Source: Candidatus Devosia phytovorans (GTDB taxonomy: Bacteria; Pseudomonadota; Alphaproteobacteria; Rhizobiales; Devosiaceae). Taken from it: a DNA stretch of 64,000 nt. The stretch lies in the NCBI GenBank assembly GCA_029202405.1, contig CP119312.1, positions 2,423,001 to 2,487,000 on the forward strand, in the 5' to 3' direction. This document shows positions 1-8,018 of this stretch, one piece after another. The position numbers and the translations under genes are program-made. The stretch's first letter is position 1. Every line of letters starts with the position of its first letter. The notes beneath the pieces are model-generated. The model ran no database searches. It was not told the origin of the DNA and saw only the letters and a program-made list of their open reading frames with translations.

Positions 1-1
1 G

Positions 2-874
2 ACCGAGCGGCTCATCGTGCTGCAACTACGTTTGCCGCGCGTGGTGATCGCAGCGCTCGCCGGTGGCGGCATGGCGGTCGCCGGGTTTCTGCTGCAGAAG
101 GTAACGCGCAATGCGCTGGCCTCGCCGGGGGTGCTGGGCGTGATAGACGGCGCGGCGCTGGGCGTGGTGATCTTTCTCGCAGCGCTCTCCAACGAGAGCA
201 ATACGCTGGTGACGTCGATCGCCTACCAGCCGCTGGCGGCCATGGTTGGGGCGATCCTGGGCATCGCGCTGGTTTTTGCGCTGAGCGGACGGCAGTCGAG
301 TTCGGCGGTCCGCCTGTTGCTGTTCGGCATTGCGGTTGCCGCGGTGTTCAAGGCGCTGGTGATGGTGCTGATGCTGATCGGGCCGATCTATCGCACCAGC
401 CAGGCGGCGCGCTGGATTGCCGGGGCGGTCAACGAGATCAACTGGAGCGAGATCCAGGTCACTGCGCTGATGCTGGTGCCCCTGCTCGCGCTCACATTCC
501 TGGCGGCGCGCAAGATGCCGCCGGCCGATCTGGACGAAGTTTCGGCGCGCAGCGTCGGCCTCGACCTGCCCGTGTTTCGCGTGATGATCTTTGCACTTGC
601 GGCCGGGTTGACCGCGGTTTCGGTGGCCTTTGTCGGCGGCGTGGGATTTATCGGATTGATGGCACCGCATCTGGCGCGGCTGGTGGTCGGCCGCAATGTC
701 TATGCCGGCCTTGTCGGCAGCTTCCTTCTGGGCGCGATCATGCTGGTTGGAGCGGACCTCATCGTGCGCGTGCTGTTCAGCCCTGTTGAAGTGCCAGCTG
801 GCACGGTCACGGCGGTGATCGGCGCGCCCTATTTCCTTTTCCTCTTGATGAGCAGGCAACGCCATGACGGATAA
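2..874 (+). CDS. FecCD-family iron-siderophore ABC transporter permease (5' end outside window)
   Basis: Inner-membrane permease that would pass a ferric siderophore (or heme/cobalamin) from a periplasmic binding protein into the cytoplasm. The reading frame is open from the first bases of the window and already shows the family's RLPRV segment, so the N-terminal membrane segment lies outside; the GTG at 17 is internal. Typical FecCD features follow: the GG-rich AGFLLQ region, the ALASPGVLGV stretch, and the C-terminal GFIGLMAPHLARL coupling motif near residue 210. The stop overlaps the start of the ATPase gene, so the two are translationally coupled. The substrate cannot be read from the sequence. 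Confidence 0.93.
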   Translation, partial: TERLIVLQLRLPRVVIAALAGGGMAVAGFLLQKVTRNALASPGVLGVIDGAALGVVIFLAALSNESNTLVTSIAYQPLAAMVGAILGIALVFALSGRQSSSAVRLLLFGIAVAAVFKALVMVLMLIGPIYRTSQAARWIAGAVNEINWSEIQVTALMLVPLLALTFLAARKMPPADLDEVSARSVGLDLPVFRVMIFALAAGLTAVSVAFVGGVGFIGLMAPHLARLVVGRNVYAGLVGSFLLGAIMLVGADLIVRVLFSPVEVPAGTVTAVIGAPYFLFLLMSRQRHDG

Positions 875-1655
875 TGCCGCTATTGCCGTCGATGCCCTGT
901 CGCTGGGCTATGGCAGCACGACCATTCTCGACACGCTGTCGCTGGATATTCCGCGCGGCAAGATCACCGTGCTGGCCGGGCCCAACGGCTGCGGCAAGTC
1001 CACGCTGCTGCGGGCCATCCGCCGGCTGCACAAGCCGAGCGCCGGCCGGATCCTGCTCGAGACCACAGATATCGCCCAGCTCGGCGAGCGCCTGCTGGCC
1101 CGGCAGATCGGCCTGCTGGCGCAGAGCCCCTCGGCCCCCGACGATATGACGGTCGAAGAACTGGTACGCCTCGGCCGCTATCCGCACCAGACCATGCTGC
1201 AGCCCTGGAGCCCGGAAGACAGTCGCGCGCTCGAGGCGGCGATGGCGGGCACCGGGGTGACACAGTTGCGCGGGCGCCATCTGGGTTCTCTGTCGGGCGG
1301 GCAGTTACAGCGCGTCTGGATCGCCATGGTGCTGGCGCAGGAGACCGAGATCGTCTGCCTCGACGAGCCGGTCAACCATCTCGACATGTCGCATCAGCTC
1401 GATTGCCTTGACCTCGTGCGGCAGCTCAATTCGGAATTCGGCCGCACCATTGTCCTGGTGCTGCATGACCTGAACCTGGCGGCGCGCTATGCCGACCAGT
1501 TGGTCTTTCTGCGCGATGGCGTGGTGGCGGCGAGCGGACGGCCGGAGGCCTTGATGACCAAGGAATTGATTGCCAGTGTTTTCGACGTGGACGCCATGGT
1601 CATAACCGATCCGGCCTATGGACGGCCGCTGTGCATTCCGCTCAAGACCCTGTAG
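864..1655 (+). CDS. Iron-siderophore ABC transporter ATP-binding protein (FecE/FepC type)
   Basis: Cytoplasmic ATPase of the iron-siderophore importer, 263 residues, the usual size for the family. Walker A (GPNGCGKST) is near residue 41, the signature LSGGQLQR near 143, Walker B ending in CLDEP near 165, and the H-loop LVLHDLNLAARYADQ near 200; the LHDLNLAARY form is characteristic of FecE/FepC/BtuD ATPases. The ATG lies inside the last codons of the upstream permease gene (11-nt overlap). It is the last gene of its operon and is followed by a convergent gene only 12 nt away. Confidence 0.95.
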   Translation: MTDNAAIAVDALSLGYGSTTILDTLSLDIPRGKITVLAGPNGCGKSTLLRAIRRLHKPSAGRILLETTDIAQLGERLLARQIGLLAQSPSAPDDMTVEELVRLGRYPHQTMLQPWSPEDSRALEAAMAGTGVTQLRGRHLGSLSGGQLQRVWIAMVLAQETEIVCLDEPVNHLDMSHQLDCLDLVRQLNSEFGRTIVLVLHDLNLAARYADQLVFLRDGVVAASGRPEALMTKELIASVFDVDAMVITDPAYGRPLCIPLKTL

Positions 1656-1667
1656 ATCCCATCAGAG

Positions 1668-2150
1668 CTAGCCACATCGATCGAGTACCTTGCCAATGGC
1701 GGCAGAGGAACCCTTGGCGCCAAAGCTCTGACTATCGAGAAATTCCAGGCCACCATTGCTTTTGGTGCGGACGAAGGCGAGATGGATCGTGTCGCCCGCG
1801 CCCTGGGCAAGCCGGGCCCATTGCCGTGCGACGGGGCCGCGCACGATAACCGAACTGCCGTCGCTGTCGATGACCGGAAGGTCCTGGGCAAAGCTGGTGT
1901 CGCTGCCAGAGGAGACTGCAGAGCCGGATGTGTTGATGGCGATGCTCAGCGAGCTTGCCGCCGCAACCTCGGCGCCCGGCTTACGCACCCAATAGGCCAT
2001 GGCCAGGTCGCCACCGCGGCAGGCGAACTGGAACTGTGCGTGGACATTGTCAAAATAGGCAATCGGCGTGCTCCCGCCCTCGAACTTCCATTCTGCCGCT
2101 GCAGCTGGCGCCGCGAGCAGGCAGAGGCATATGAGGACGGGCTTGAGCAT
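1668..2150 (-). CDS. Small secreted protein of unknown function
   Basis: A 160-residue protein. I chose the ATG at 2150 because it begins a clean signal peptide (MLKPVLICLCLLAAPAAAA, cleavage before EWK); the open frame upstream is not protein-like. The mature part is rich in small residues, has a Cys near the start and end (FACRGG, LDRCG) that could form a disulfide, and no motif I recognise. It resembles small periplasmic invasion-associated-locus-B-like proteins of alphaproteobacteria in size only. It converges on the iron ATPase gene and stands alone on its strand. Confidence 0.6.
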   Translation of the reverse strand: MLKPVLICLCLLAAPAAAAEWKFEGGSTPIAYFDNVHAQFQFACRGGDLAMAYWVRKPGAEVAAASSLSIAINTSGSAVSSGSDTSFAQDLPVIDSDGSSVIVRGPVARQWARLAQGAGDTIHLAFVRTKSNGGLEFLDSQSFGAKGSSAAIGKVLDRCG

Positions 2151-2377
2151 GAAATACTGCGGCGAGTGAAGGACTTGCGGCGCGTAAGCAATACCAGACC
2201 GCGCACCCGTATAGTGACGGGGATTTGGTAAAGGCGCTGCTAACGCGACAACAATCGCTTGTCCTAATTGACTGTCAGTACGGCGATCGTTGAACTGGCG
2301 GATCGACCTTCCCAAGAACAGACTTGGGACAGGCTCGAGAGCGGCAGGCCACTGCGATTGATCTAGCGCCCCTGCGC

Positions 2378-3406
2378 TTAACCTGCCAGCAGCCTGCTGG
2401 ACTGCCGGAGAAGAATTTCCGGTGCAATGATGCTGACGCTGGGCGGCGTCACGCTTTCACTCGAAATCGCGCGCACCACCGCTCGCGCGGCCGACGAGCC
2501 TATCTCCAGCGGATAGGGATCAATGGTCGTCAGCGCGGGCACGCATATGCTGGAAATTTCATAGTTGCCGAACCCTGCGAGTGCGATCTGTCCGGGGACA
2601 TCGATGCCCAGGCGCTGGCATTCGGTCAGGGCACCAAATGCAACAAGGTCAGAAACGGCGACGACTGCCTCGGTATCGGGTGCAGCGTCGAGCAGCGACT
2701 GCATCGCGCTGGCGCCCTCGCGCATGGAAATGGGCGGTGTTCCCGCCGCAACGAGGCGTGTGGCGTCAAGCCCGTGGCGTTGCATGGCAGCAACGAAACC
2801 ATTGCGACGGTCCGCACCGCGAGAATCCCGGCTGGTGTCACCACCGATGAAAGCAATTCGGGACTTGTTCAGCGCCACGAGATGATCGACCAGCATGCCC
2901 GCAGCATCGGCATTGGAAAAGCCGACCACGTGGCCTACTGGATTGTTCGGCAGGTCCCATATTTCGACAACCGGGATGCCCGCGCCCTCCAACAGCCGGC
3001 GGCAACGCGGCGTGTGATGGCCGCCGGTGACGACGATGGCTTCGGGGCGACGCCGCAGGAGCTGCTCGACCAGTGCCTCCTCTTCGTCAAGATCGTAGTC
3101 GGTATAGCCGAGCAATGGCTGCAGGCCATGCGCCTTCAGGCCTTCCGACAGACCACGTACTGTATCGGCAAAATTGGCATTGTTGATCGAGGGGATGGTG
3201 ACGGCGACGAAGCCGGTGCGCTGCTGGCGCAAGTTGGCGGCAGTCGCATCGAAGACATAGCCCAATTCCTCGACGGCCTGCAGGATGGCTTCCCGGGTCT
3301 GGGCATTGATGGAGGTGCCATCGCGCAAAGCACGGCTGACGGTCATGGGCGAAACGCCGACCCGGCGGGCGATATCCTGCATCGTCGGTGGGCGGCGTGG
3401 CGGCAT
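2378..3406 (-). CDS. LacI-family transcriptional regulator (GntR/IdnR-like)
   Basis: 342-residue DNA-binding repressor. The N-terminal LacI helix-turn-helix is clear (TMQDIARRVGVSPMTVSRALRDG, residues 8-30) with the hinge helix at about 50-62, followed by a periplasmic-binding-protein-like sugar domain (FVAVTIPSINNANFADTVRGL onward). It is the last gene of the minus-strand idonate/gluconate run (idnO-gntK-dehydrogenase-111-residue protein) and therefore the best candidate to bind the 16-bp palindrome at 5989-6004. Family knowledge: E. coli GntR and IdnR, the gluconate and idonate regulators, belong to this family. The inducer is inferred. Confidence 0.9.
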   Translation of the reverse strand: MPPRRPPTMQDIARRVGVSPMTVSRALRDGTSINAQTREAILQAVEELGYVFDATAANLRQQRTGFVAVTIPSINNANFADTVRGLSEGLKAHGLQPLLGYTDYDLDEEEALVEQLLRRRPEAIVVTGGHHTPRCRRLLEGAGIPVVEIWDLPNNPVGHVVGFSNADAAGMLVDHLVALNKSRIAFIGGDTSRDSRGADRRNGFVAAMQRHGLDATRLVAAGTPPISMREGASAMQSLLDAAPDTEAVVAVSDLVAFGALTECQRLGIDVPGQIALAGFGNYEISSICVPALTTIDPYPLEIGSSAARAVVRAISSESVTPPSVSIIAPEILLRQSSRLLAG

Positions 3407-3477
3407 CAGCGTCTCCGTCGCGGAGGGAAAGGCGCCGCCAAATGATCAGCGACGCCTTTGGGGTTCAAGCGAAAAGC

Positions 3478-3813
3478 TCAGAGCTCTTCATAGTCTTCGG
3501 CATCCATCCAATGGTGATGGATGGTGCCGGTGAAGAAGCGGGCAATTACGGCATCGGTGGCGGCACAGGCGCGCGGGCGGACGTCGCTGGCTAGGGCGGC
3601 ATCGCAGGTGGCGAGGTCAGGATAGGAGACGGCCAGAATCATCGGGAATTCGGTGGCGCCGTCGTCGCGCTTGACGGCATAGGAGACGCGGACCGAAAGG
3701 GCGCCGGGAAACTGCTTCCAGTGCGGCAGGATTTCTGCGGTCACAGCAGCGCGAAACGCGGCTTCCTGACCCTCGTGCACCTTGCCTTCGAAGAGGGCGT
3801 AGCGGGTAATCAT
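3478..3813 (-). CDS. Small conserved protein, possibly ABM/dimeric alpha-beta barrel fold
   Basis: 111 residues with a pattern like stress-responsive or antibiotic-monooxygenase-type dimeric alpha/beta barrels: an N-terminal beta strand (ITRYALFEGKVHEGQE), a central helix, and a conserved-looking C-terminal HHHWMDAEDYEEL. It overlaps the end of the upstream GarR-like dehydrogenase gene by 4 nt, so it is in the same operon, between that gene and the LacI regulator. A role in sugar-acid metabolism is suggested only by this position; the catalytic function is unknown. Confidence 0.7.
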   Translation of the reverse strand: MITRYALFEGKVHEGQEAAFRAAVTAEILPHWKQFPGALSVRVSYAVKRDDGATEFPMILAVSYPDLATCDAALASDVRPRACAATDAVIARFFTGTIHHHWMDAEDYEEL

Positions 3814-4691
3814 AGAAACTTCTCCTTGGAGGGGCCGCTGAAATATTCCATCAGCGCGGCCTGGTCTTCGCCGCCAAGTCCGGCTTTGGTCAGGAGGCGA
3901 TGGATTTCGGCAGCGAGCGTGGTGAGGGGCATGGTGACGTCCGTCTGGCGGGCCAGATCGTGGGCGCCGTCGAGGTCCTTGACCATGTTGTCGATGCGGC
4001 CGGTGCGACGATAATCGCGGGCGGCAAAGCGGGGCATGTATTCCTGCAGCAGGGCCGAGTCAGCACGACCACCCTTGAGTGCGGCGGGGATGCGCTCGAC
4101 GTTGACCCCAGCCGCTTCGGCCAGGGCCGTGGCTTCGGCGACCGCCATGAAACCGAGGCCGCAGAGCACCTGGTTGATGATTTTCGTGGTCTGGCCGGTG
4201 CCGACCGGGCCCATATGGGTCTGGTTGGAAGCGACAATGGCGAGCACCTGCTGGGCTTCGATGACATCGGCTTCAGCGCCACCCTGCATGAGCGTCAGCT
4301 GGCCGATGGCCGCCTTGGGGGCGCCGCCCGAGAGCGGGCTATCGACCCAGCGCAGCCCAAGCGACGCGGCTTCATCGGCGAGTTCGCAGGTGGCGCCGGG
4401 ATCGATGGAGGACATGTCGATGATCAGCGTGCCGGGGGCCGCGCCTTCGGCAACGCCGCCGGGGCCGAAGACGGCGGCGCGGACGATTTTTGGTACGTTG
4501 AGACTGAGGATTATGGCGCTGGAGCCGCGGGCCGCATCGGCGGCGCTGGGGGCGGCTGTGGCACCCTGGGTGACGAGGGCTGCGACCTTTTCAGCGTCGA
4601 GGTCGAAGACTTTGAGCGCCGTGCCAGTGGTGGCGAGGCGGGCGCCGATGGCGCCACCCATGGCGCCGGCACCGATCAATCCGATGGTCAT
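3810..4691 (-). CDS. NAD(P)-dependent 3-hydroxyisobutyrate/tartronate-semialdehyde reductase-like dehydrogenase
   Basis: 293-residue beta-hydroxyacid dehydrogenase. The Rossmann motif GLIGAGAMGGAIG is at residues 4-16, the substrate-binding segment DSPLSGGAPKA near 116, and the catalytic Lys lies in GQTTKIINQV near 170, all as in GarR/GlxR and 3-hydroxyisobutyrate dehydrogenases. It overlaps gntK upstream by 4 nt and the 111-residue gene downstream by 4 nt. In this neighbourhood a sugar-acid substrate is more likely than valine catabolism, but the sequence does not decide this. Confidence 0.88.
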   Translation of the reverse strand: MTIGLIGAGAMGGAIGARLATTGTALKVFDLDAEKVAALVTQGATAAPSAADAARGSSAIILSLNVPKIVRAAVFGPGGVAEGAAPGTLIIDMSSIDPGATCELADEAASLGLRWVDSPLSGGAPKAAIGQLTLMQGGAEADVIEAQQVLAIVASNQTHMGPVGTGQTTKIINQVLCGLGFMAVAEATALAEAAGVNVERIPAALKGGRADSALLQEYMPRFAARDYRRTGRIDNMVKDLDGAHDLARQTDVTMPLTTLAAEIHRLLTKAGLGGEDQAALMEYFSGPSKEKFL

Positions 4692-5179
4692 GCTTGTCTC
4701 CCTTTCACATAGTCCAATGCAGCGGCGACTGCGGCGTCAGGCGGCAGCCCGATATCCACGGTCAGTGCCTCGTCGTCGCCAGGTGGCTCAAGTGTTGCCA
4801 GCTGGCTGTCGAGCAGCGAGACGGGCATGTAGTGGCCGGGTCGCTCCTGCATGCGCCGGGCGAGCAGGTCGCGCGAACCGGCAAGATGGATGAAGCGAAC
4901 ATCACCCCCTGCCCCGGCGCGGATGTGGTCGCGATAGCTGCGCTTGAGGGCTGAACAGGAGACCACGGCAGATGGGCGATCGGCGAGGCTCTGCGCCACC
5001 GCAGTCAACCAAGGCCAGCGATCGTCGTCGGTCAGGGGCGTGCCGCTGCGCATCTTTTCGACATTTGCAGGCGGGTGCAGGGCGTCGCCTTCGAGAAAGG
5101 GAATGCCGAGCTGTTCCGCCAGAGCCGCGCCGAGACTGGACTTGCCGCAGCCGGAAACGCCCATGACCACGATCTTCAT
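4688..5179 (-). CDS. gntK: Gluconokinase
   Basis: 163-residue kinase that phosphorylates D-gluconate to 6-phosphogluconate with ATP. The start at 5179 gives MKIVVMGVSGCGKSS with the P-loop at residues 7-15; the typical GntK segments follow (LEGDALHPPANVEKMRSG, DDDRWPWL, VVSCSALKRSYRD, ERPGHYMP). The frame upstream of this ATG is noise antisense to idnO. It lies 10 nt downstream of idnO and overlaps the next gene by 4 nt. It would take gluconate made by IdnO into the Entner-Doudoroff or pentose-phosphate route. Confidence 0.95.
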   Translation of the reverse strand: MKIVVMGVSGCGKSSLGAALAEQLGIPFLEGDALHPPANVEKMRSGTPLTDDDRWPWLTAVAQSLADRPSAVVSCSALKRSYRDHIRAGAGGDVRFIHLAGSRDLLARRMQERPGHYMPVSLLDSQLATLEPPGDDEALTVDIGLPPDAAVAAALDYVKGRQA

Positions 5180-5189
5180 GGCTGTGCCC

Positions 5190-5939
5190 TCAGAGCGAGG
5201 CCGTGACGCCGCCATCGACATAAAGCGTATGGCCATTGACGAAGCTCGATGCGGGGGACGCGAGGAAGATGCAGGCGCCAACCAGTTCTTCCACCTTGCC
5301 CCAGCGACCGGCGGGAGTGCGCTTTTCGAGCCAGGCCGAGAAGGTGTCGTCGGCAACGAGGGCGGCATTGAGCGGAGTGTCGAAATAGCCGGGCGCGATG
5401 GCATTGCACTGCAGGCCATATCTGGCCCAGTCGGTGCACATGCCCTTGGTGAGATTGCCTACGGCGCCCTTGGTGGCGGTGTAGGGAGCGATGGAGGGGC
5501 GCGCCAGCGACGTCTGGACGCTGGCGATGTTGATGATCTTGCCGGCCCCGCGCGTGATCATGTGGCGGGCAACGGCCTGGCCGACGTTGAAGACACTCAT
5601 GACATTGGTCTGCAGCAGCAGATTGAAGGCGTCAGCCGGGAAATCTTCCAGCGGCGCGCGAAACTGCATGCCGGCATTGTTGACCAGAATGTCGATGGCG
5701 CCATGTTCGGCCTCGAAGGCATCGACGGCAGAACGGACGGCGGCGTGATCGGTCACGTCGAAGGCGAGGATTTCGGCGCCGGGGATTTCGGCGGCGGCAG
5801 CAACGAGCTTTGCGGCATCGCGGCCATTGAGGACGACGGAGGCGCCCGCCTCGGCCAGACCCTTTGCCAGCGCCAGGCCAATGCCCTGGGAGGAGCCGGT
5901 CACGAGCGCACGGCGGCCGGTGAGATCAAAAATCTGCAT
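5190..5939 (-). CDS. idnO: Gluconate 5-dehydrogenase (SDR family)
   Basis: 249-residue short-chain dehydrogenase interconverting 5-keto-D-gluconate and D-gluconate. The NAD(P)-binding TGSSQGIG is near residue 13, NNAG near 89, and the catalytic Tyr-x3-Lys in PYTATKG near 153; the FDLTGRRALVTGSSQGIG start and APLEDF segment are typical of IdnO. The ATG at 5939 follows a good GGAG ribosome site (from CTCC at 5946-5949). It is the first gene of the minus-strand operon, facing the hydroxyacid dehydrogenase across the palindrome at 5989-6004. Assignment as IdnO rests on the company of idnD and gntK. Confidence 0.88.
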   Translation of the reverse strand: MQIFDLTGRRALVTGSSQGIGLALAKGLAEAGASVVLNGRDAAKLVAAAAEIPGAEILAFDVTDHAAVRSAVDAFEAEHGAIDILVNNAGMQFRAPLEDFPADAFNLLLQTNVMSVFNVGQAVARHMITRGAGKIINIASVQTSLARPSIAPYTATKGAVGNLTKGMCTDWARYGLQCNAIAPGYFDTPLNAALVADDTFSAWLEKRTPAGRWGKVEELVGACIFLASPASSFVNGHTLYVDGGVTASL

Positions 5940-5988
5940 TGGGTGCTCCTTGCCACAAAACGGGCTCGACAGATGCGGTTTCTTCTGT

Positions 5989-6004
5989 TTGTTATCGATA
6001 ACAA
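5989..6004. promoter_or_regulatory. 16-bp perfect palindrome, probable LacI-family operator
   Basis: TTGTTATCGATAACAA is a perfect palindrome centred on CG, the form expected for a LacI-family operator; it resembles the ATGTTA-type half-sites known for gluconate regulators. It sits between the divergent starts of idnO (5939) and the hydroxyacid dehydrogenase (6031), so one bound repressor could control both arms. Confidence 0.75.
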
Positions 6005-6030
6005 TTTCTGTCAAGCGAAAAGCCTTCTCC

Positions 6031-6981
6031 ATGACCAAGCCGCAAATTCTTCAGATGGGCCCCTATCCCGAATGGGACCAGGTGCCTCTCGAAGCCGAGT
6101 TCACCGTGCACCGCCATGACCTGGCGGCAGACAAGGCGGCGCTGCTAGCCGAGGTCGGGCCAAAGGTGCGCGGCATTGCCACGCGTGGAGAACTAGGCGC
6201 ATCGGCCGAGGTGATCGCGGCATGTCCCAAGCTTGAAGTCATCAGCGTCTATGGCGTTGGCTATGACGCGGTGAACCTCGAGGCCTGCCGGGCGCGGGGC
6301 ATTCGCGTGACCAATACGCCGGATGTGCTGACCAATGACGTAGCGGACCTGGGCGTCGCGATGATGCTGGTGCAGTCGCGCGGCATGATCGGCGCCGAGA
6401 GCTGGGTGCGCGACGGATCCTGGGCGGCACAGGGGCTTTATCCGCTCAAGCGCCGGGTCTGGGGCAAGCGCGCCGGCGTGCTCGGCCTCGGGCGGATCGG
6501 CTTTGAAGTGGCCAAGCGGCTGGCCGGGTTTGACCTAGAGATTTCCTACAGCGACGTCTCGGCAAAGGATTTTGCGCCAGAAAGCTGGCGTTTCGTGGCC
6601 GATCCGGTGACGCTGGCGCGCGATGTGGACTTTCTGTTCGTGACGCTCGCCGCCTCGGCTGCGACGCGGCATATCGTGGGCGGGGATGTGATCGAGGCCC
6701 TCGGGCCCGAGGGCATGCTGATCAATATTTCCCGCGCCTCGAATGTGGACGAAGAGGCGCTGCTGACGGCGCTGGAGAGCAAGACACTGGGCTCGGCGGC
6801 ACTCGATGTGTTCGAGGGCGAACCCAAGCTCAATCCGCGCTTCCTGGCGCTGGACAATGTGCTGCTGCAGCCGCACCATGCCTCGGGCACGATCGAGACC
6901 CGCAAGGCTATGGGTCAATTGCTGCGCGACAATCTCTCCGCGCATTTTGCCGGCCGCAACCTCCCAACCCCGGTGCTCTGA
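6031..6981 (+). CDS. D-isomer 2-hydroxyacid dehydrogenase (glyoxylate/hydroxypyruvate/2-ketogluconate reductase type)
   Basis: 316 residues. The Rossmann motif GVLGLGRIGFEVAKRL is near residue 148, the catalytic Arg in NISRASNVDEEAL near 235, and the catalytic His in LLQPHHASGT near 280, all as in GhrB/GyaR. The ATG at 6031 was chosen over a longer frame, which would run through the palindromic operator. The stop shares one base with the start of idnD. In this context reduction of 2-ketogluconate or a related keto-acid is likely; that substrate is inferred. Confidence 0.9.
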   Translation: MTKPQILQMGPYPEWDQVPLEAEFTVHRHDLAADKAALLAEVGPKVRGIATRGELGASAEVIAACPKLEVISVYGVGYDAVNLEACRARGIRVTNTPDVLTNDVADLGVAMMLVQSRGMIGAESWVRDGSWAAQGLYPLKRRVWGKRAGVLGLGRIGFEVAKRLAGFDLEISYSDVSAKDFAPESWRFVADPVTLARDVDFLFVTLAASAATRHIVGGDVIEALGPEGMLINISRASNVDEEALLTALESKTLGSAALDVFEGEPKLNPRFLALDNVLLQPHHASGTIETRKAMGQLLRDNLSAHFAGRNLPTPVL

Positions 6982-8018
6982 TGAAAGCCATTGTCATTCA
7001 TGCCGCCAAGGATCTTCGCATCGAGGATCGTCCTGCCGAACAGCCGGGAGCCGGCGAGGTATCGCTGCGGCTGGCGACGGGCAGCGTCTGCGGCTCGGAT
7101 CTGCACTATTACCACAACGGCGGCTTCGGCACGGTGCGGCTGCGCGAGCCGATGATCCTGGGCCATGAAGTCTCGGCCTATGTCGAGGCGCTGGGCGAAG
7201 GCGCAACCGGGCTCAGCGTAGGGCAATTGGTGGCGGTGTCGCCGTCGCGGCCCTGCGGGCACTGCAAATATTGCCAGGAGGGTCTGCAGAACCAGTGCCT
7301 CAACATGCGGTTCTATGGCTCGGCCATGCCCTTCCCGCATATCCAGGGTGCGTTCCGCGAGCAATTGGTGGCGCTGGCCAGCCAATGCGTGGTGGCCGAA
7401 AGCCTCACGCCGGGCGAAGCGGCCATGGCCGAGCCTTTGGCGGTGACGCTGCATGCGACGCGGCGGGCGGGGCAGATGTTTGGCAAGCGGGTGCTGGTGA
7501 CCGGCAGCGGGCCGATCGGGGTGCTGTCCATTCTGGCTGCGCGCCGAGCCGGAGCGGCGGAGATCGTGGCCACGGACCTTTCGGATTTCACGCTGTCGAT
7601 TGCCAAGGCAGCGGGCGCCGATCGCGTCATCAATACGGGCAAGGAGCCGGAGGCGCTGGCCGCCTTTGGCGCCGACAAGGGCTATTTCGACGTGCTCTAC
7701 GAGTGCTCGGGCGCGGCCCCTGCCCTCGCCTCGGGCATCGGCGCCTTGCGTCCGCGAGGCGTCATCCTGCAGCTTGGCATGGGCGGCGACATGACCATCC
7801 CGATGCAGGCGATCACCGCCAAGGAGCTGGACCTGCGCGGATCCTTCCGCTTCCACGAGGAGTTCGCGCTGGCTGTGGAACTGATGCAAAGGAAGCTGAT
7901 CGACGTGCGTCCGCTGATCACCCACACCGTGCCGCTGGACCAGGCGCCGGAGGCCTTTGCGCTGGCGTCGGACCGGTCGCAGGCGATGAAGGCTCAGATC
8001 GTCTTTTCGGCGACTTGA
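6981..8018 (+). CDS. idnD: L-idonate 5-dehydrogenase (zinc-dependent MDR family)
   Basis: 345-residue zinc alcohol dehydrogenase oxidising L-idonate to 5-ketogluconate, which IdnO then reduces to gluconate. The catalytic zinc region (CGSDLHYYHNGGFG near 37 and GHEV near 63) and the four-Cys structural zinc site (CGHCKYC...C, near 93-107) are present; the NAD-binding VLVTGSGPIGVL is near 172. The HYYHNGGFGTVRLREPMILGHE stretch matches IdnD closely. It starts on the last base of the previous stop (TGATG) and ends overlapping the convergent fused LysR gene by 25 nt. Confidence 0.93.
   Translation: MKAIVIHAAKDLRIEDRPAEQPGAGEVSLRLATGSVCGSDLHYYHNGGFGTVRLREPMILGHEVSAYVEALGEGATGLSVGQLVAVSPSRPCGHCKYCQEGLQNQCLNMRFYGSAMPFPHIQGAFREQLVALASQCVVAESLTPGEAAMAEPLAVTLHATRRAGQMFGKRVLVTGSGPIGVLSILAARRAGAAEIVATDLSDFTLSIAKAAGADRVINTGKEPEALAAFGADKGYFDVLYECSGAAPALASGIGALRPRGVILQLGMGGDMTIPMQAITAKELDLRGSFRFHEEFALAVELMQRKLIDVRPLITHTVPLDQAPEAFALASDRSQAMKAQIVFSAT

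Noticed and set aside
26..865. Long open frame on the minus strand opposite the FecCD permease
   Set aside because: It is antisense to a clear membrane-transport gene; its translation is His/Arg/Gln-rich and looks like a shadow of GC-rich coding sequence.
2324..3445. 373-residue open frame opposite the LacI regulator
   Set aside because: Antisense shadow; the LacI gene has an unmistakable helix-turn-helix and the shadow has no domain.
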